Positions 34,686 through 43,560 of a DNA stretch of 64,000 bases are shown piece after piece. The position numbers were made by a program, and so were the translations under genes. Positions within the stretch are counted from its first letter, which is position 1. The number at the start of each line of letters is the position of its first letter. Source of the stretch: Geodermatophilus sp. YIM 151500 (GTDB lineage: Bacteria; Actinomycetota; Actinomycetes; Mycobacteriales; Geodermatophilaceae); the NCBI RefSeq assembly GCF_025716945.1, contig NZ_JAOVZT010000005.1, forward strand, positions 186,001-250,000, in the 5' to 3' direction. The notes under the pieces were generated by a model, which had not been told where the DNA came from, did not search any database, and saw nothing but the letters and a program-made list of their open reading frames with translations.

Positions 34686-36080
34686 ATGACCACCTCGATC
34701 GAGCACCCCCCGGCCGGCGTACCGGACGTGACAGCGGCCCGCGCCGCGGACCACCTCTGGATGCACTTCGCCCGCCAGGGCCGTCACCCGGAGACGCCCG
34801 TCCCGGTCGTGACCCGGGGGGAAGGTGCCTACATCTGGGACAACCGGGGGCGGAGGATCCTCGACGGCCTGTCCGGGCTCTTCGTCGTCCAGGTCGGGCA
34901 CGGGCGCCGGGAGCTGGCCGAGGTGGCGGCGAGGCAGACCGCCGAGCTGGCGTACTTCCCGGTGTGGGGCTACACCACACCGGTGCAGGCCGAGCTGGCC
35001 GAGCGCATCGCCGGCCTCGCGCCCGGCGACCTGAACCGCGTCTTCTTCACCACCGGCGGGGGAGAGGCCGTGGAGTCGGCGTGGAAGGCGGCGAAGCAGT
35101 ACTTCAAGCTCATCGGCAAGCCGCAGAAGCACAAGGTGATCAGTCGTGCGGTGGCCTACCACGGCACTCCGCACGGCGCCTTGGCCATCACCGGACTGCC
35201 CGCGATGAAGAAGGATTTCGAGCCACTGACGCCGGGCGGCTTCCGGGTACCCAACACCAACCTCTACCGCCACCCCGAGTTCGCCGACGACCCCAAGGCC
35301 TTCGGCCGCTGGGCGGCCGACCGGATAGAGGAGGCGATCCTGTTCGAGGGCCCGGACACCGTCGCCGCGGTGTTCCTGGAGCCGGTGCAGAACTCCGGGG
35401 GCTGCCTCACACCACCGCCGGGCTACTTCGAGCGGGTCCGCGAGATCTGCGACAAGCACGATGTGCTGCTGGTGTCCGACGAGGTCATCTGCGCCTTCGG
35501 CCGGCACGGCGCGACGTTCGCCTGCGAGAAGTTCGGCTACACCCCCGACCTGATCACCTGCGCGAAGGGGATGAGTTCGGGCTACGGCGCCATCGGCGCG
35601 ATGATCGCCTCGGAGCGCGTCGTCGAGCCGTTCCTGCGCCCCGGCGTGGCGTTCCCGCACGGCTACACGTTCGGCGGCCATCCCGTGGCGGCGGCACTGT
35701 CCCTGGCCAACCTCGACATCATGGAGAACGAGGGGCTCAACCAGCGCGTGCTGGACAACGAGGCGGCGTTGGGTGCCACCCTGGGCAAGCTGCTGGACCT
35801 GCCGATCGTCGGCGACGTCCGCGGCAACGGCTACTTCTGGGCCGTCGAGCTCGTCAAGGACAAGGCCACCCGGGAGACCTTCGACGCCGCCGAGCGAGAG
35901 CGGCTCATCCGCGGCTTCCTCCCCGGCGCGCTGTTCGACAACGGCCTGTACTGCCGCCCCGACGACCGCGGGGACGTCGTCGTCCAGGTCGCTCCGCCGC
36001 TGATCTGCGGCCAGGCGGAGTTCGACGAGATGGAGCAGGTCCTGCGGCACACGCTGACCGAGGCGCAGGAGCTGGTCTGA
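34686..36080 (+). CDS. Class III omega-amino acid:pyruvate aminotransferase
   Basis: 464 residues, PLP fold-type I. Landmarks: ILDGLSGLFVVQVGHGR, FFTTGGGEAVESAWKAAKQY, VAYHGTPHGALAITG, LLVSDEVICAFGRHG, and CAKGMSSGYGAIGA with the PLP lysine near residue 294. This is the beta-alanine/taurine/putrescine-pyruvate group. The next gene, alanine dehydrogenase, would recycle the alanine formed from pyruvate, as in taurine:pyruvate aminotransferase systems. No xsc or other taurine gene is present, so the amine donor is open. Confidence 0.88.
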   Translation: MTTSIEHPPAGVPDVTAARAADHLWMHFARQGRHPETPVPVVTRGEGAYIWDNRGRRILDGLSGLFVVQVGHGRRELAEVAARQTAELAYFPVWGYTTPVQAELAERIAGLAPGDLNRVFFTTGGGEAVESAWKAAKQYFKLIGKPQKHKVISRAVAYHGTPHGALAITGLPAMKKDFEPLTPGGFRVPNTNLYRHPEFADDPKAFGRWAADRIEEAILFEGPDTVAAVFLEPVQNSGGCLTPPPGYFERVREICDKHDVLLVSDEVICAFGRHGATFACEKFGYTPDLITCAKGMSSGYGAIGAMIASERVVEPFLRPGVAFPHGYTFGGHPVAAALSLANLDIMENEGLNQRVLDNEAALGATLGKLLDLPIVGDVRGNGYFWAVELVKDKATRETFDAAERERLIRGFLPGALFDNGLYCRPDDRGDVVVQVAPPLICGQAEFDEMEQVLRHTLTEAQELV

Positions 36081-36130
36081 AGCGGGACCCCTCGCCCCCA
36101 CCGCACCGACCTGACCGGAGGAGACACGTC

Positions 36131-37261
36131 ATGAGCACCCTCGTCGTCGGAGTACCGAGCGAGATCAAGGACAACGAGAACCGGGTGGCACTCACGCCCG
36201 ACGGCGTCGTGGAGCTGGTGCACGACGGTCACCAGGTCGTCGTGCAGGCCGGTGCCGGTGCCGGGTCCCGGTTCGCCGACGACGAGTACGCCGCCGCCGG
36301 GGCCAAGGTCGTGCCCGGCGCGGACGAGGTGTTCGACGCAGCCGACCTGATCGTCAAGGTCAAGGAGCCGGTGCCCGCGGAGTACCACCGCTTCCGCGAG
36401 GGCCAGCAGCTGTTCACCTATCTGCACCTCGCCGCCGACCGGCGGCTGACCGAGTTCCTGCTCGAGCGGCGGATCGACTCGATCGCGTACGAGACCGTGC
36501 AGACCACCGACGGCAAGCTGCCGCTGCTGACCCCCATGAGCGAGGTCGCCGGCCGGATGGCCGTGCAGGCCGCCGCGCACCACCTGGAGAACCCCGCCGG
36601 GGGAGCGGGGATCCTGCTCGGCGGCGTCCCCGGCACCCCCGCCGCGAAGGTGCTCATCATCGGCGGCGGGGTGGCCGGCACCGAGGCGGCGAAGATCGCC
36701 CTGGGGATGCGGGCCATCGTCCGGGTCCTCGACACCAACCCGAGCCGGCTCGCCTACCTGTCGGACATCTTCGGCGGGCGGCTGGACCTCGTCGCTCCCA
36801 ACCGGGCCCGGACCGCGGCCTATGTGGCGGAGGCCGACGTCGTGATCGGCGCGGTCCTCGTGCCCGGCGCGAAGGCGCCCAAGCTCGTCACCAGGGACAT
36901 GATCGCTGCGATGCGCCCGGGCAGCGTGGTCGTCGACATCGCCATCGACCAGGGCGGTTGCTTCGAGACCAGCCGGCCGACGACCCACTCCGACCCGACC
37001 TACGTCGAGGAGGGCGTCATCCACTACTGCGTGGCCAACATCCCCGGAGCGGTGGCCCGCACCTCGACGCTGGCCCTGACCTCGGCCACGCTGCCGTACC
37101 TCGTCCGGGTCGCACGGCACGGCGTCGTCGGTGCGGCGAAGGCCGACCCTGCCCTCCGCCTCGGCCTGAGCACCCTCGGTGGGAGGCTCACCAACCAGCC
37201 GGTCGCCGAGGCGCATTCGCTGCCCTTCACCGACCCCGCGGAACTGCTCGCGCCGCGGTGA
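36131..37261 (+). CDS. ald: Alanine dehydrogenase
   Basis: 376 residues, the standard size. N-terminal GVPSEIKDNENRVALTPDGV, active residues Lys76 (IVKVKEP region) and His99 (LHLAAD), NAD loop IIGGGVAGTEAA. It interconverts alanine and pyruvate with NAD and ammonia. Starts 50 bases after the aminotransferase with GGAGGAG upstream. The pair would turn an omega-amine into ammonia and NADH. The final DQGGCFETSRPTTHSDPTYV block is typical for Ald. Confidence 0.95.
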   Translation: MSTLVVGVPSEIKDNENRVALTPDGVVELVHDGHQVVVQAGAGAGSRFADDEYAAAGAKVVPGADEVFDAADLIVKVKEPVPAEYHRFREGQQLFTYLHLAADRRLTEFLLERRIDSIAYETVQTTDGKLPLLTPMSEVAGRMAVQAAAHHLENPAGGAGILLGGVPGTPAAKVLIIGGGVAGTEAAKIALGMRAIVRVLDTNPSRLAYLSDIFGGRLDLVAPNRARTAAYVAEADVVIGAVLVPGAKAPKLVTRDMIAAMRPGSVVVDIAIDQGGCFETSRPTTHSDPTYVEEGVIHYCVANIPGAVARTSTLALTSATLPYLVRVARHGVVGAAKADPALRLGLSTLGGRLTNQPVAEAHSLPFTDPAELLAPR

Positions 37262-37355
37262 GGTCCCCTGCGGTCGGTCGGCACGCCGCGTGCCGGCCGC
37301 CCCTCGTCGCGCGGGACGGCGGTGCGACGGTGGACGACGGACGGAGGGGGACACG

Positions 37356-37955
37356 ATGAAGGTCCTGCTGGTCGGGGCGACAGGTCGGCTCGGTACCGCA
37401 GTGGGCAAGGCGCTCGTCGGTCGCGGTCACCAGGTCGTGACGGTCGGGCGCACGGCCGGTGACATCCGAGCCGACGTCGCCGACCCCGATCAGGTCGCCC
37501 GGGTCTTCGCGCAGGTCGCCGACCTCGATGCGGTGGCGAGCGCCGCGGGCGCCGTCCCGTACAAGCGGGTCGTCGACATGACGCCCGGGGACTACCTGAG
37601 CGCCTATCGCGGCAAGGTCGCCGCCCAGATCGAGCTCGTCCGCCAGGGCACGCACCACGTCGCCGCGCGGGGGTCGTTCACTCTGATCACCGGCGTGCTA
37701 AACCGGGAACCCATCGTCACCGGGAGCGCGGCCGCGATGGTGAACGGGGCCGTGGAGGGCTTCGTGCGCGCCGCGGCGATCGAGATCGCACCTCAGCGCA
37801 TCAACGCGGTCAGCCCCACCGTGTTCGCGGAGAGCATGGAGCAGTACGGCGACTCCTTCCCGGGCATCACACCGGTCGGCGTCGACGTGGCCGCCGCGGC
37901 ATACGTCCGCTCCATCGAGGGCGCCGAGACCGGCCGGGTCTTCCACGTGCCGTGA
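37356..37955 (+). CDS. Atypical short-chain dehydrogenase/reductase
   Basis: 199 residues from the ATG at 37356 with GGAGGGGG upstream. Cofactor loop VGATGRLGTAV at residues 7-17 is good. The usual Tyr-x3-Lys site is missing: the aligned segment reads GSAAAMVNGAVEGFVRAA. The later EIAPQRINAVSPTVF is a typical SDR stretch. Belongs to a short SDR subgroup without the classical catalytic pair. Reaction unknown. Follows ald by 95 bases. Confidence 0.78.
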   Translation: MKVLLVGATGRLGTAVGKALVGRGHQVVTVGRTAGDIRADVADPDQVARVFAQVADLDAVASAAGAVPYKRVVDMTPGDYLSAYRGKVAAQIELVRQGTHHVAARGSFTLITGVLNREPIVTGSAAAMVNGAVEGFVRAAAIEIAPQRINAVSPTVFAESMEQYGDSFPGITPVGVDVAAAAYVRSIEGAETGRVFHVP

Positions 37956-38085
37956 CGCCTCGATCCGGCTGCGTCGGTCCGGGCTGCCGTGGCGCAGGTT
38001 GCCAGGCCCCTGACCGCGCGCTTGGACCGCGCACCCTGACCGCGCACCGCGTCGGTCGGGATGCGCCTGCTCCGCAGCGGGCGGT

Positions 38086-38667
38086 TCAGGCCAGCGGTGC
38101 GCCCCGGAGCTCCGGGACGTACCTCGCCTTGTTGGCCATCCTGCGCTGGACGGCGAGGATCTCGCCGATCGCCTCGTCGAGGACGCTCGCCTCGATCGTC
38201 GACGTGTCGCGCAGCCTCATCGCGTCGGAAGGGGTCTGGCCCGCCACGAGCTGCTCGAGCTGGTGGCGCAGTCGCACGTGCTGGACGATCTCGAAGACGT
38301 CGAGAAGCGTGTCGGCGTCCTCCGCGGTCATCATCCGTGACCCGGCCGCGGCCCGGAGTCGCTCCTGCGTCTGCAGCGCGGAGGAGCCCACGCTGAGCGC
38401 GGCCCACCGGGCGATGTTCGCGATCGGCAGCAACGCCTCCCGCTTGAGGTCGATCTTCGTGCGACGCCACCGCCGCCCGCGGAGCGCGCCGGACCGGTCG
38501 ACCGAGATCGCGAGGAGCATCTTCATGGTCGAGAGGTGGAGGCGGAGGTTGCCGAAGACGCGGGCGACCTCGGGCAGGGTGAGGTCGCCGTGGATCGGTC
38601 GACCGTCCACGAGCAAGCAGGTCTTGATGACCGCGTCGTCCTTTCGGTGGCCGCCCTCGCGCCAGCC
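38086..38667 (-). pseudogene. C-terminal remnant of a DUF294/CBS nucleotidyltransferase-like protein
   Basis: About 190 codons matching only the C-terminal substrate-binding region of DUF294 proteins: LLVDGRPIHGDLTLPEVARV, then LKREALLPIANIARWAA and VRLRHQLEQLVAGQTPSD. The frame is closed by a TGA just upstream (38668-38670), so the CBS and nucleotidyltransferase parts are missing. A 176-codon frame from 38616 could still be translated. Full-length relatives are about 600 residues. Interpreted as gene loss. Confidence 0.75.
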
Positions 38668-38860
38668 TCAGAACCACACCCTCTGCAGTCCGGCGCGCAC
38701 AGGGAGGTTCGGACGGCAGGTCGAGCCCATGCCCGGACGACGCACACGCGGCGCTGCGGCCAGGGGACGTGTCCGTGACCCGCAAGGGCCGCAACCCGCA
38801 CCGATGACCAGCTGCACGGATCCTCCTAGCATCTGCGTCCCAGGCTTCAGGAGGCCCCCT

Positions 38861-41113
38861 GTGTCGCTCGCCCCGGGAGACACGATCGCCGGATACACGG
38901 TGATCCGGCAGTTGGGCAGCGGAGGGATGGGCGCCGTCTACCTGGTGCGCCATCCGCGGCTGCCGCGGTCGGACGCCCTGAAGCTCCTGCGTCCCGAACT
39001 CGTGGCCGACCCGGACTTCGCCGAACGGTTCCTCCGCGAGGCCGACCTGGCGGCCAGGTTGTCGCACCGCAACATCGTCCCGGTGCTCGACCGCGGCGAG
39101 GACGACGGTCGGCTCTGGCTGACGATGCAGTACGTCGACGGCGTCGACGCCGAGAGGGCGCTGACCATGTCCGGTGGCCTCTTCCCGGCGGAGCGGGCCG
39201 TGCGCGTCGTGAGTGCGGTCGCCGCAGCCCTCGACCACGCGCACACGAGGCACCTGCTGCACCGGGACGTGAAGCCGGCGAACGTACTCCTCGCTCCCGG
39301 CCCGGACGAGGACGAACCCGAGTCGGTGTTCCTCACCGACTTCGGCATCGCCAAGGCACTGGACGGCGGCACGGGGTTGACCCGGACCGGAGCGGTGGTC
39401 GCCACGCTCGACTACGCGTCACCGGAGCAGATCGAATGCCGGCCGCTCGATGCCCGCTCCGACATCTACTCACTGGGCTGCCTGCTCTACCGGTTGGTCA
39501 CCGGCAGCGTTCCCTATCCGGGGTCCACCGTGGCGGCCGCCTTCCACGGGCACCTGACCCAGCCCCCGCCGCGGCCGTCGGCACTCGTCCCGTGGCTCCC
39601 GCCCGCCCTGGACGACGTCGTGGCGCGGGCGATGGCCAAGGACCCGGACGAGCGCTTCGCCTCGTGCCGGGACCTGGCGGCGGCGGCCAGGACGGCGCTC
39701 GCCGACTTCCCCGCGGTGCCGGACCCGCCGTACAGCATCACGCTCATCCCCGGTCTCGGTGGCACGGGAGCCGTCGTCGGCCCGATCCGCACCGAGGCAC
39801 TGCCGCCGCACGAGGCGGAGCACCTCGTCGACCTCATCCGCCGCATGCGCTTCTTCGCCCTGCCCGAGATGCTGCCCGCGGGCAACGGACAGACGTGGGG
39901 CGCGCCGACGACCATCGAGGTCGCGTGCTCCGCGGTCACCCGGCGCGTGGCCTTCGACCTCGCCGCAGCCCGCCGCCCGCCGGAGCTGGACGACCTCGTG
40001 GACGCGGTGATGACATCGGCTCCGGAGACCGGCGGGGACGAGCCGGAGCGCCCCCCGACCGAGCAGGGCGGACCGACCGGACCGACCACGCCGCACGAGC
40101 CGGACCGTGGGCGGCGCCCGACCCGCGGACGTCACCCTCTGCTCGTACCGGGCGCGGTGGTGATGGCCATTGCGGCAGTGGTCGTCCTGGCGACGGTCCT
40201 CCTCGGCGGCTTCCGCTCACCGGATCCCGACCCTCGCGCCGGCAGCCCGACCTCGGCTCCGACGACGCCGGCTGCGCCGACCCCTGCTCCGACGACGCGT
40301 GCTCCGACGACGCCTGCTCCGCCCGCTGCTCCCGGCCTCGCCGACCTCGACACGGTCGAGCCCGTCGTCCTCGAGGCTCCGCCGTTCGACCGGGAGCCAC
40401 CGTCCCTGAGCGACGCGGCTGGCCTCGCCGTCGTCTCGCAGGAGCCGAACCAGATCACCGACGTGGATGCTTGGCTACGAGCGAACCAGTTGTCCCTCCC
40501 CGGGGATCTGGAGCCTGTCGGCGCACCGGCCGACCCCGCGCCGGCCGGCGTGCCCACGACGTACCGAGGTCGTCCGCTGGCGCGGGTGCTGGATCTTCCG
40601 GAGGCGACGTTCCTCCTCTACGGGGAGCGCGCGGCGCCGTCCGTGCTGGTGGCCCTGGACCCGACGAACGAGGAGGTGCGGTACGCATACGACTTCCAGC
40701 GCTTCGTCATGGCTCCCGAGTTCGCCGAGGGCGAGCAACCGTACGTCGCCCAGGGGATCCGCTGGGCCCGCGAGGTCGACGGCGTGCTCTACGTGTCGCA
40801 CGCCCACCGGACGTACTCCGCGTCGTCAGCGGGGATGAACGCCTACATCACCGCGATCGACCTCACGAGCGGGCAGCGGCTCTGGCGGAGCCCGCCCCTC
40901 GTGGCCAACTCGGAGAACTTCGAGATCCTGCAGGACCGGATCGTCACCGGCTACGGCTTCACGAGCGAGCCGGACTGGCTCTACGTCCTCGATCGGGGGA
41001 CGGGCGCTCCGACCGGTGCGCTGGAACTGGCTTCGGCACCCGAGTACCTGGTGGCCAAGGACGGATCGTTGTTCGTCCGCTGCTACGACGTCGACTACGT
41101 GATCCGTCCGTGA
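38861..41113 (+). CDS. Receptor-type Ser/Thr kinase with emfourin-like insert and extracellular beta-propeller-like domain
   Basis: 750 residues from a GTG with AGGAG seven bases upstream. Kinase about 1-285: GSGGMG, Lys41, HRD 134-136, DFG 160-162. Residues about 290-388 (YSITLIPGLGGTGAVVGP to VDAVMTS) resemble emfourin/protealysin-inhibitor domains: LPPHEAEHLVDLIRRMRFFA and the following TIEVACS strand. A membrane helix is near 428-449. The outer part has a Pro/Thr-rich stretch with a repeated APTT unit, then TAIDLTSGQRLWRSPPLVAN and YVLDRGTGAPTGALELASAP, repeats of a PQQ-like propeller. Stands alone. Confidence 0.83.
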   Translation: MSLAPGDTIAGYTVIRQLGSGGMGAVYLVRHPRLPRSDALKLLRPELVADPDFAERFLREADLAARLSHRNIVPVLDRGEDDGRLWLTMQYVDGVDAERALTMSGGLFPAERAVRVVSAVAAALDHAHTRHLLHRDVKPANVLLAPGPDEDEPESVFLTDFGIAKALDGGTGLTRTGAVVATLDYASPEQIECRPLDARSDIYSLGCLLYRLVTGSVPYPGSTVAAAFHGHLTQPPPRPSALVPWLPPALDDVVARAMAKDPDERFASCRDLAAAARTALADFPAVPDPPYSITLIPGLGGTGAVVGPIRTEALPPHEAEHLVDLIRRMRFFALPEMLPAGNGQTWGAPTTIEVACSAVTRRVAFDLAAARRPPELDDLVDAVMTSAPETGGDEPERPPTEQGGPTGPTTPHEPDRGRRPTRGRHPLLVPGAVVMAIAAVVVLATVLLGGFRSPDPDPRAGSPTSAPTTPAAPTPAPTTRAPTTPAPPAAPGLADLDTVEPVVLEAPPFDREPPSLSDAAGLAVVSQEPNQITDVDAWLRANQLSLPGDLEPVGAPADPAPAGVPTTYRGRPLARVLDLPEATFLLYGERAAPSVLVALDPTNEEVRYAYDFQRFVMAPEFAEGEQPYVAQGIRWAREVDGVLYVSHAHRTYSASSAGMNAYITAIDLTSGQRLWRSPPLVANSENFEILQDRIVTGYGFTSEPDWLYVLDRGTGAPTGALELASAPEYLVAKDGSLFVRCYDVDYVIRP

Positions 41114-41257
41114 CGTCGGAAGACTCGGCTGGCCACTCGTGCGCCGGCGGGGCCGCGCGACAGCGATGCAGACCGGGTCTCCACGCCGACGGCCAGCGCC
41201 GGTCGGTACGTCGGGGTCGAGATCCTCGTCTCGCCGTGACCACGGGCCCGGCTCGGC

Positions 41258-42202
41258 TCAGCCGGGCAGGCCGGCGAGGAAACGCTCCGCCTGTTCCCGC
41301 CCCATGTCGAACAGCCGGCGGAGGAACGCCGGCCGGCGGTCCAGCTTGCTGGCCAGGTCGAGGTCGCGGTCGAGCGTGATCTCACGGATCCCGATGCGCC
41401 GGTACGGGGCGCCGAGCCGGTCCGCCCACTCGTTGACCTTGCGGATGAAGTGCAGCTCCTGCTCCAGCGAGAGGTTGCCGGCCAGCTCGTTGCGCCGGTC
41501 CGCGATGTCGCCCACGGTCGTCGGCTCCGTGGCCCGGCGGCGCGGGTTGATCCGGATCACCCAGATCTCTTCCGGGCCGGCGTCGGGCAGCTCGCGCACC
41601 GGCGGGTTCTGGCTGAACAGCCCGTCCCAGTAGTACCGGCCCTCTTCCTCGACGGCGCGGAAGAGCAGCGGCACGGCGGCCGAGGCCAGCACCGCGTTCA
41701 CGGTGATCTCCCGGCGCCGGCTGGAGAAGGCCTTGAAGTCGCCGGTGAGGACGTCGGCGGCGCCCACCAGCAGGAGGGGCTGGTCCTCCGGCGGCGACTC
41801 CTGCAGCCGCGCCAGCCGGTCGACGTCCACGTGGCGGGTGAGCAGATCGGTGAAGGCGGCGCCGGCGACGTCCGGGTAGGCGTAGGGGCTCACCGTGGGA
41901 AGCGAGACCCGCCCCTCCAGCCGGGCCAGGCCGACCAGCCAGGCGTTCAGCGCCTTCCCGCTCAGCGTGGTGGCCGCGGTGGCTTGCCAGAAGCGCTCCA
42001 GCAGCCTGCCGGCCTCGGCCGGCCCGCCGGTCAGCAGGCCGTACCAGGCCAGCAGGGCGCAGGCCGCGCCGCCCGAGGTGCCGGACAGCGCGACGACCCT
42101 GTGGTCCCCGTCGGCCAGCAGACGCTGGAGCGCACCGCCGGTGAAGGCCGTGTGGCTACCGCCGCCCTGACAGGCGATCGCGACCGTCCTCATCCGTGAC
42201 AC
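41258..42202 (-). CDS. Patatin-like phospholipase
   Basis: 314 residues. Oxyanion loop ACQGGGSHTAFTGGALQ, nucleophile Ser43 in GTSGG, catalytic Asp in YYWDGLFSQNPP near residue 195. The length and C-terminal helical region match single-domain bacterial patatins (lipid acyl hydrolases). No signal peptide or membrane helix, so probably cytosolic. It lies between the receptor kinase (convergent) and the decayed element. Confidence 0.9.
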   Translation of the reverse strand: MSRMRTVAIACQGGGSHTAFTGGALQRLLADGDHRVVALSGTSGGAACALLAWYGLLTGGPAEAGRLLERFWQATAATTLSGKALNAWLVGLARLEGRVSLPTVSPYAYPDVAGAAFTDLLTRHVDVDRLARLQESPPEDQPLLLVGAADVLTGDFKAFSSRRREITVNAVLASAAVPLLFRAVEEEGRYYWDGLFSQNPPVRELPDAGPEEIWVIRINPRRRATEPTTVGDIADRRNELAGNLSLEQELHFIRKVNEWADRLGAPYRRIGIREITLDRDLDLASKLDRRPAFLRRLFDMGREQAERFLAGLPG

Positions 42203-42439
42203 CTCCCGCGGATGGAGGTGTCCACCTTCTCGCAGCCGGGCGGTTCCTGCCGCGTCAGTGCTGGGGGCGGGGGTTCAATCTCCAGCGATACCCCCGTCGG
42301 CGATTGCTACCGAGAAATTGCGGCTCGGTGAGCACGTGGGCGGCTCGGTCGTCACGGCTCGGGAGGTCCCGGGGCGCCTCGACGGCGGACGGCCGTGCGG
42401 CTCTCACACCCTCGCCGCGGACGCCCCGGCCGCGTCGGG

Positions 42440-43316
42440 CGATCGCCGCCGCCCGCGCCGTGGCCCGCAGAAGGGCCAGGGAGTGGGCTCGCGGCCAGTC
42501 TCCCGTCCACGAGGTCGACGCCTCCGCGCCGCTGGTGATCGACGTCTACGTCACCCTGATCGTTGCCCACTCGGAGGAGGCCGCGGCGCCGACGTGCGAG
42601 CGCAGGCTCGGACAATCCCCGCTGGGGGCGTTCGTCGACCGCGGGGACGAGGGCACCGCAGAGCCGCTGGTGCTCCTGCTGCGCGCGGGCAACGCCGGCC
42701 CCAACCCCGTGGTCGACCGTAGGGCGGTCATCCGCGCCGCACTCGCGCAGTTGCCCGGCGGCACGGCCGGGCACGAAGGTGCTGATCCGCATCGATGGCG
42801 CCGGTGGCAGGCATGAGCGGTTGGCCTGGCTGACCCGCCGCTGGCTGTCCAACTCGATCGGCCTCCCCTGTCCGGCGGCCCGGTCTCGATCCAGCAGACG
42901 CTGGCCGCGATCCCGACCACCGCGTCGGAGCCGGCCTACGACGCTGACGGCCGGCCCCGCGCCGCGGCGCCCGTGCCGAGGACCGCATCGGCTGCCTCAA
43001 GGACACCGGGCTCGCCGACCTGCCGCTGCACGACATCGCGGAGAACCAGATCTGGTGCGATCCTCGCCCTCGCCTGCGACTCGCTCGCCTGGACACAGAC
43101 CCTCGGGCCGCGCGGGCATCAGGCCCGCCGATGGAAGCCGAAGCGGCCGCGCCTGCAACTCTTCTCGACCCCGGCCCGGCCCGGCACGTGCACCGCCCGC
43201 CGCCGGCTGCTGCACCTGGCTGCGATCGCCCTGTTCACCCGGCTCGTCCTGGACGCGCTGGACGCACCTCACGCCCACGCTGGACAAGAACCCCGACGAC
43301 GAACCCGATGATCTAG
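42440..43316 (+). pseudogene. Frameshifted IS1380-family transposase
   Basis: Pieces of one DDE transposase read in different frames: about 42450-42830 gives LVIDVYVTLIVAHSEEAAAP and LLRAGNAGPNPVVDRRAVIR; about 42970-43315 gives DLPLHDIAENQIW in one frame, then ILALACDSLAWTQTLGPRGH, ARRWKPKRPRLQLFSTPAR and LLHLAAIALFTRLVLDALDA in another. The order matches IS1380 transposases. There is a deletion in the middle, the usual D-A-D-A-T motif reads D-V-Y-V-T, and no complete reading frame survives. Terminal inverted repeats were not identified. Confidence 0.75.
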
Positions 43317-43560
43317 CTCGTGAAAGATCCGCGCCAAGGGCTACTTTTTCTCGAGATCTAAGGGCCAGATTGCAGCCTCCCGCAAGCTCCGCCGTGACGG
43401 CATGGTGATGCCGCGGTGACATGTCCGCCCTAGTCTGGGCCTGCGCTCGTGGCATCTGCGACTGGTGGTCGGCATGTTTCGGGCTCGACCACCCTTCCAA
43501 GCAGAAGGAGGGCGATGCGACGGACAGCGCGAGCTGCAGTGACCCTTCTGGAGGTCTCCC

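Noticed and set aside
40255-40330. Tandem DNA repeat as regulatory element
   Set aside because: It encodes the APTT-type linker of the receptor kinase just outside the membrane and is explained by coding.
42259-42282. Possible left attachment site resembling the tRNA-Met 3' end (GGGGGCGGGGGTTCAATC)
   Set aside because: Only the G-rich part aligns and the T-loop portion differs; too degenerate to call an att repeat by eye.
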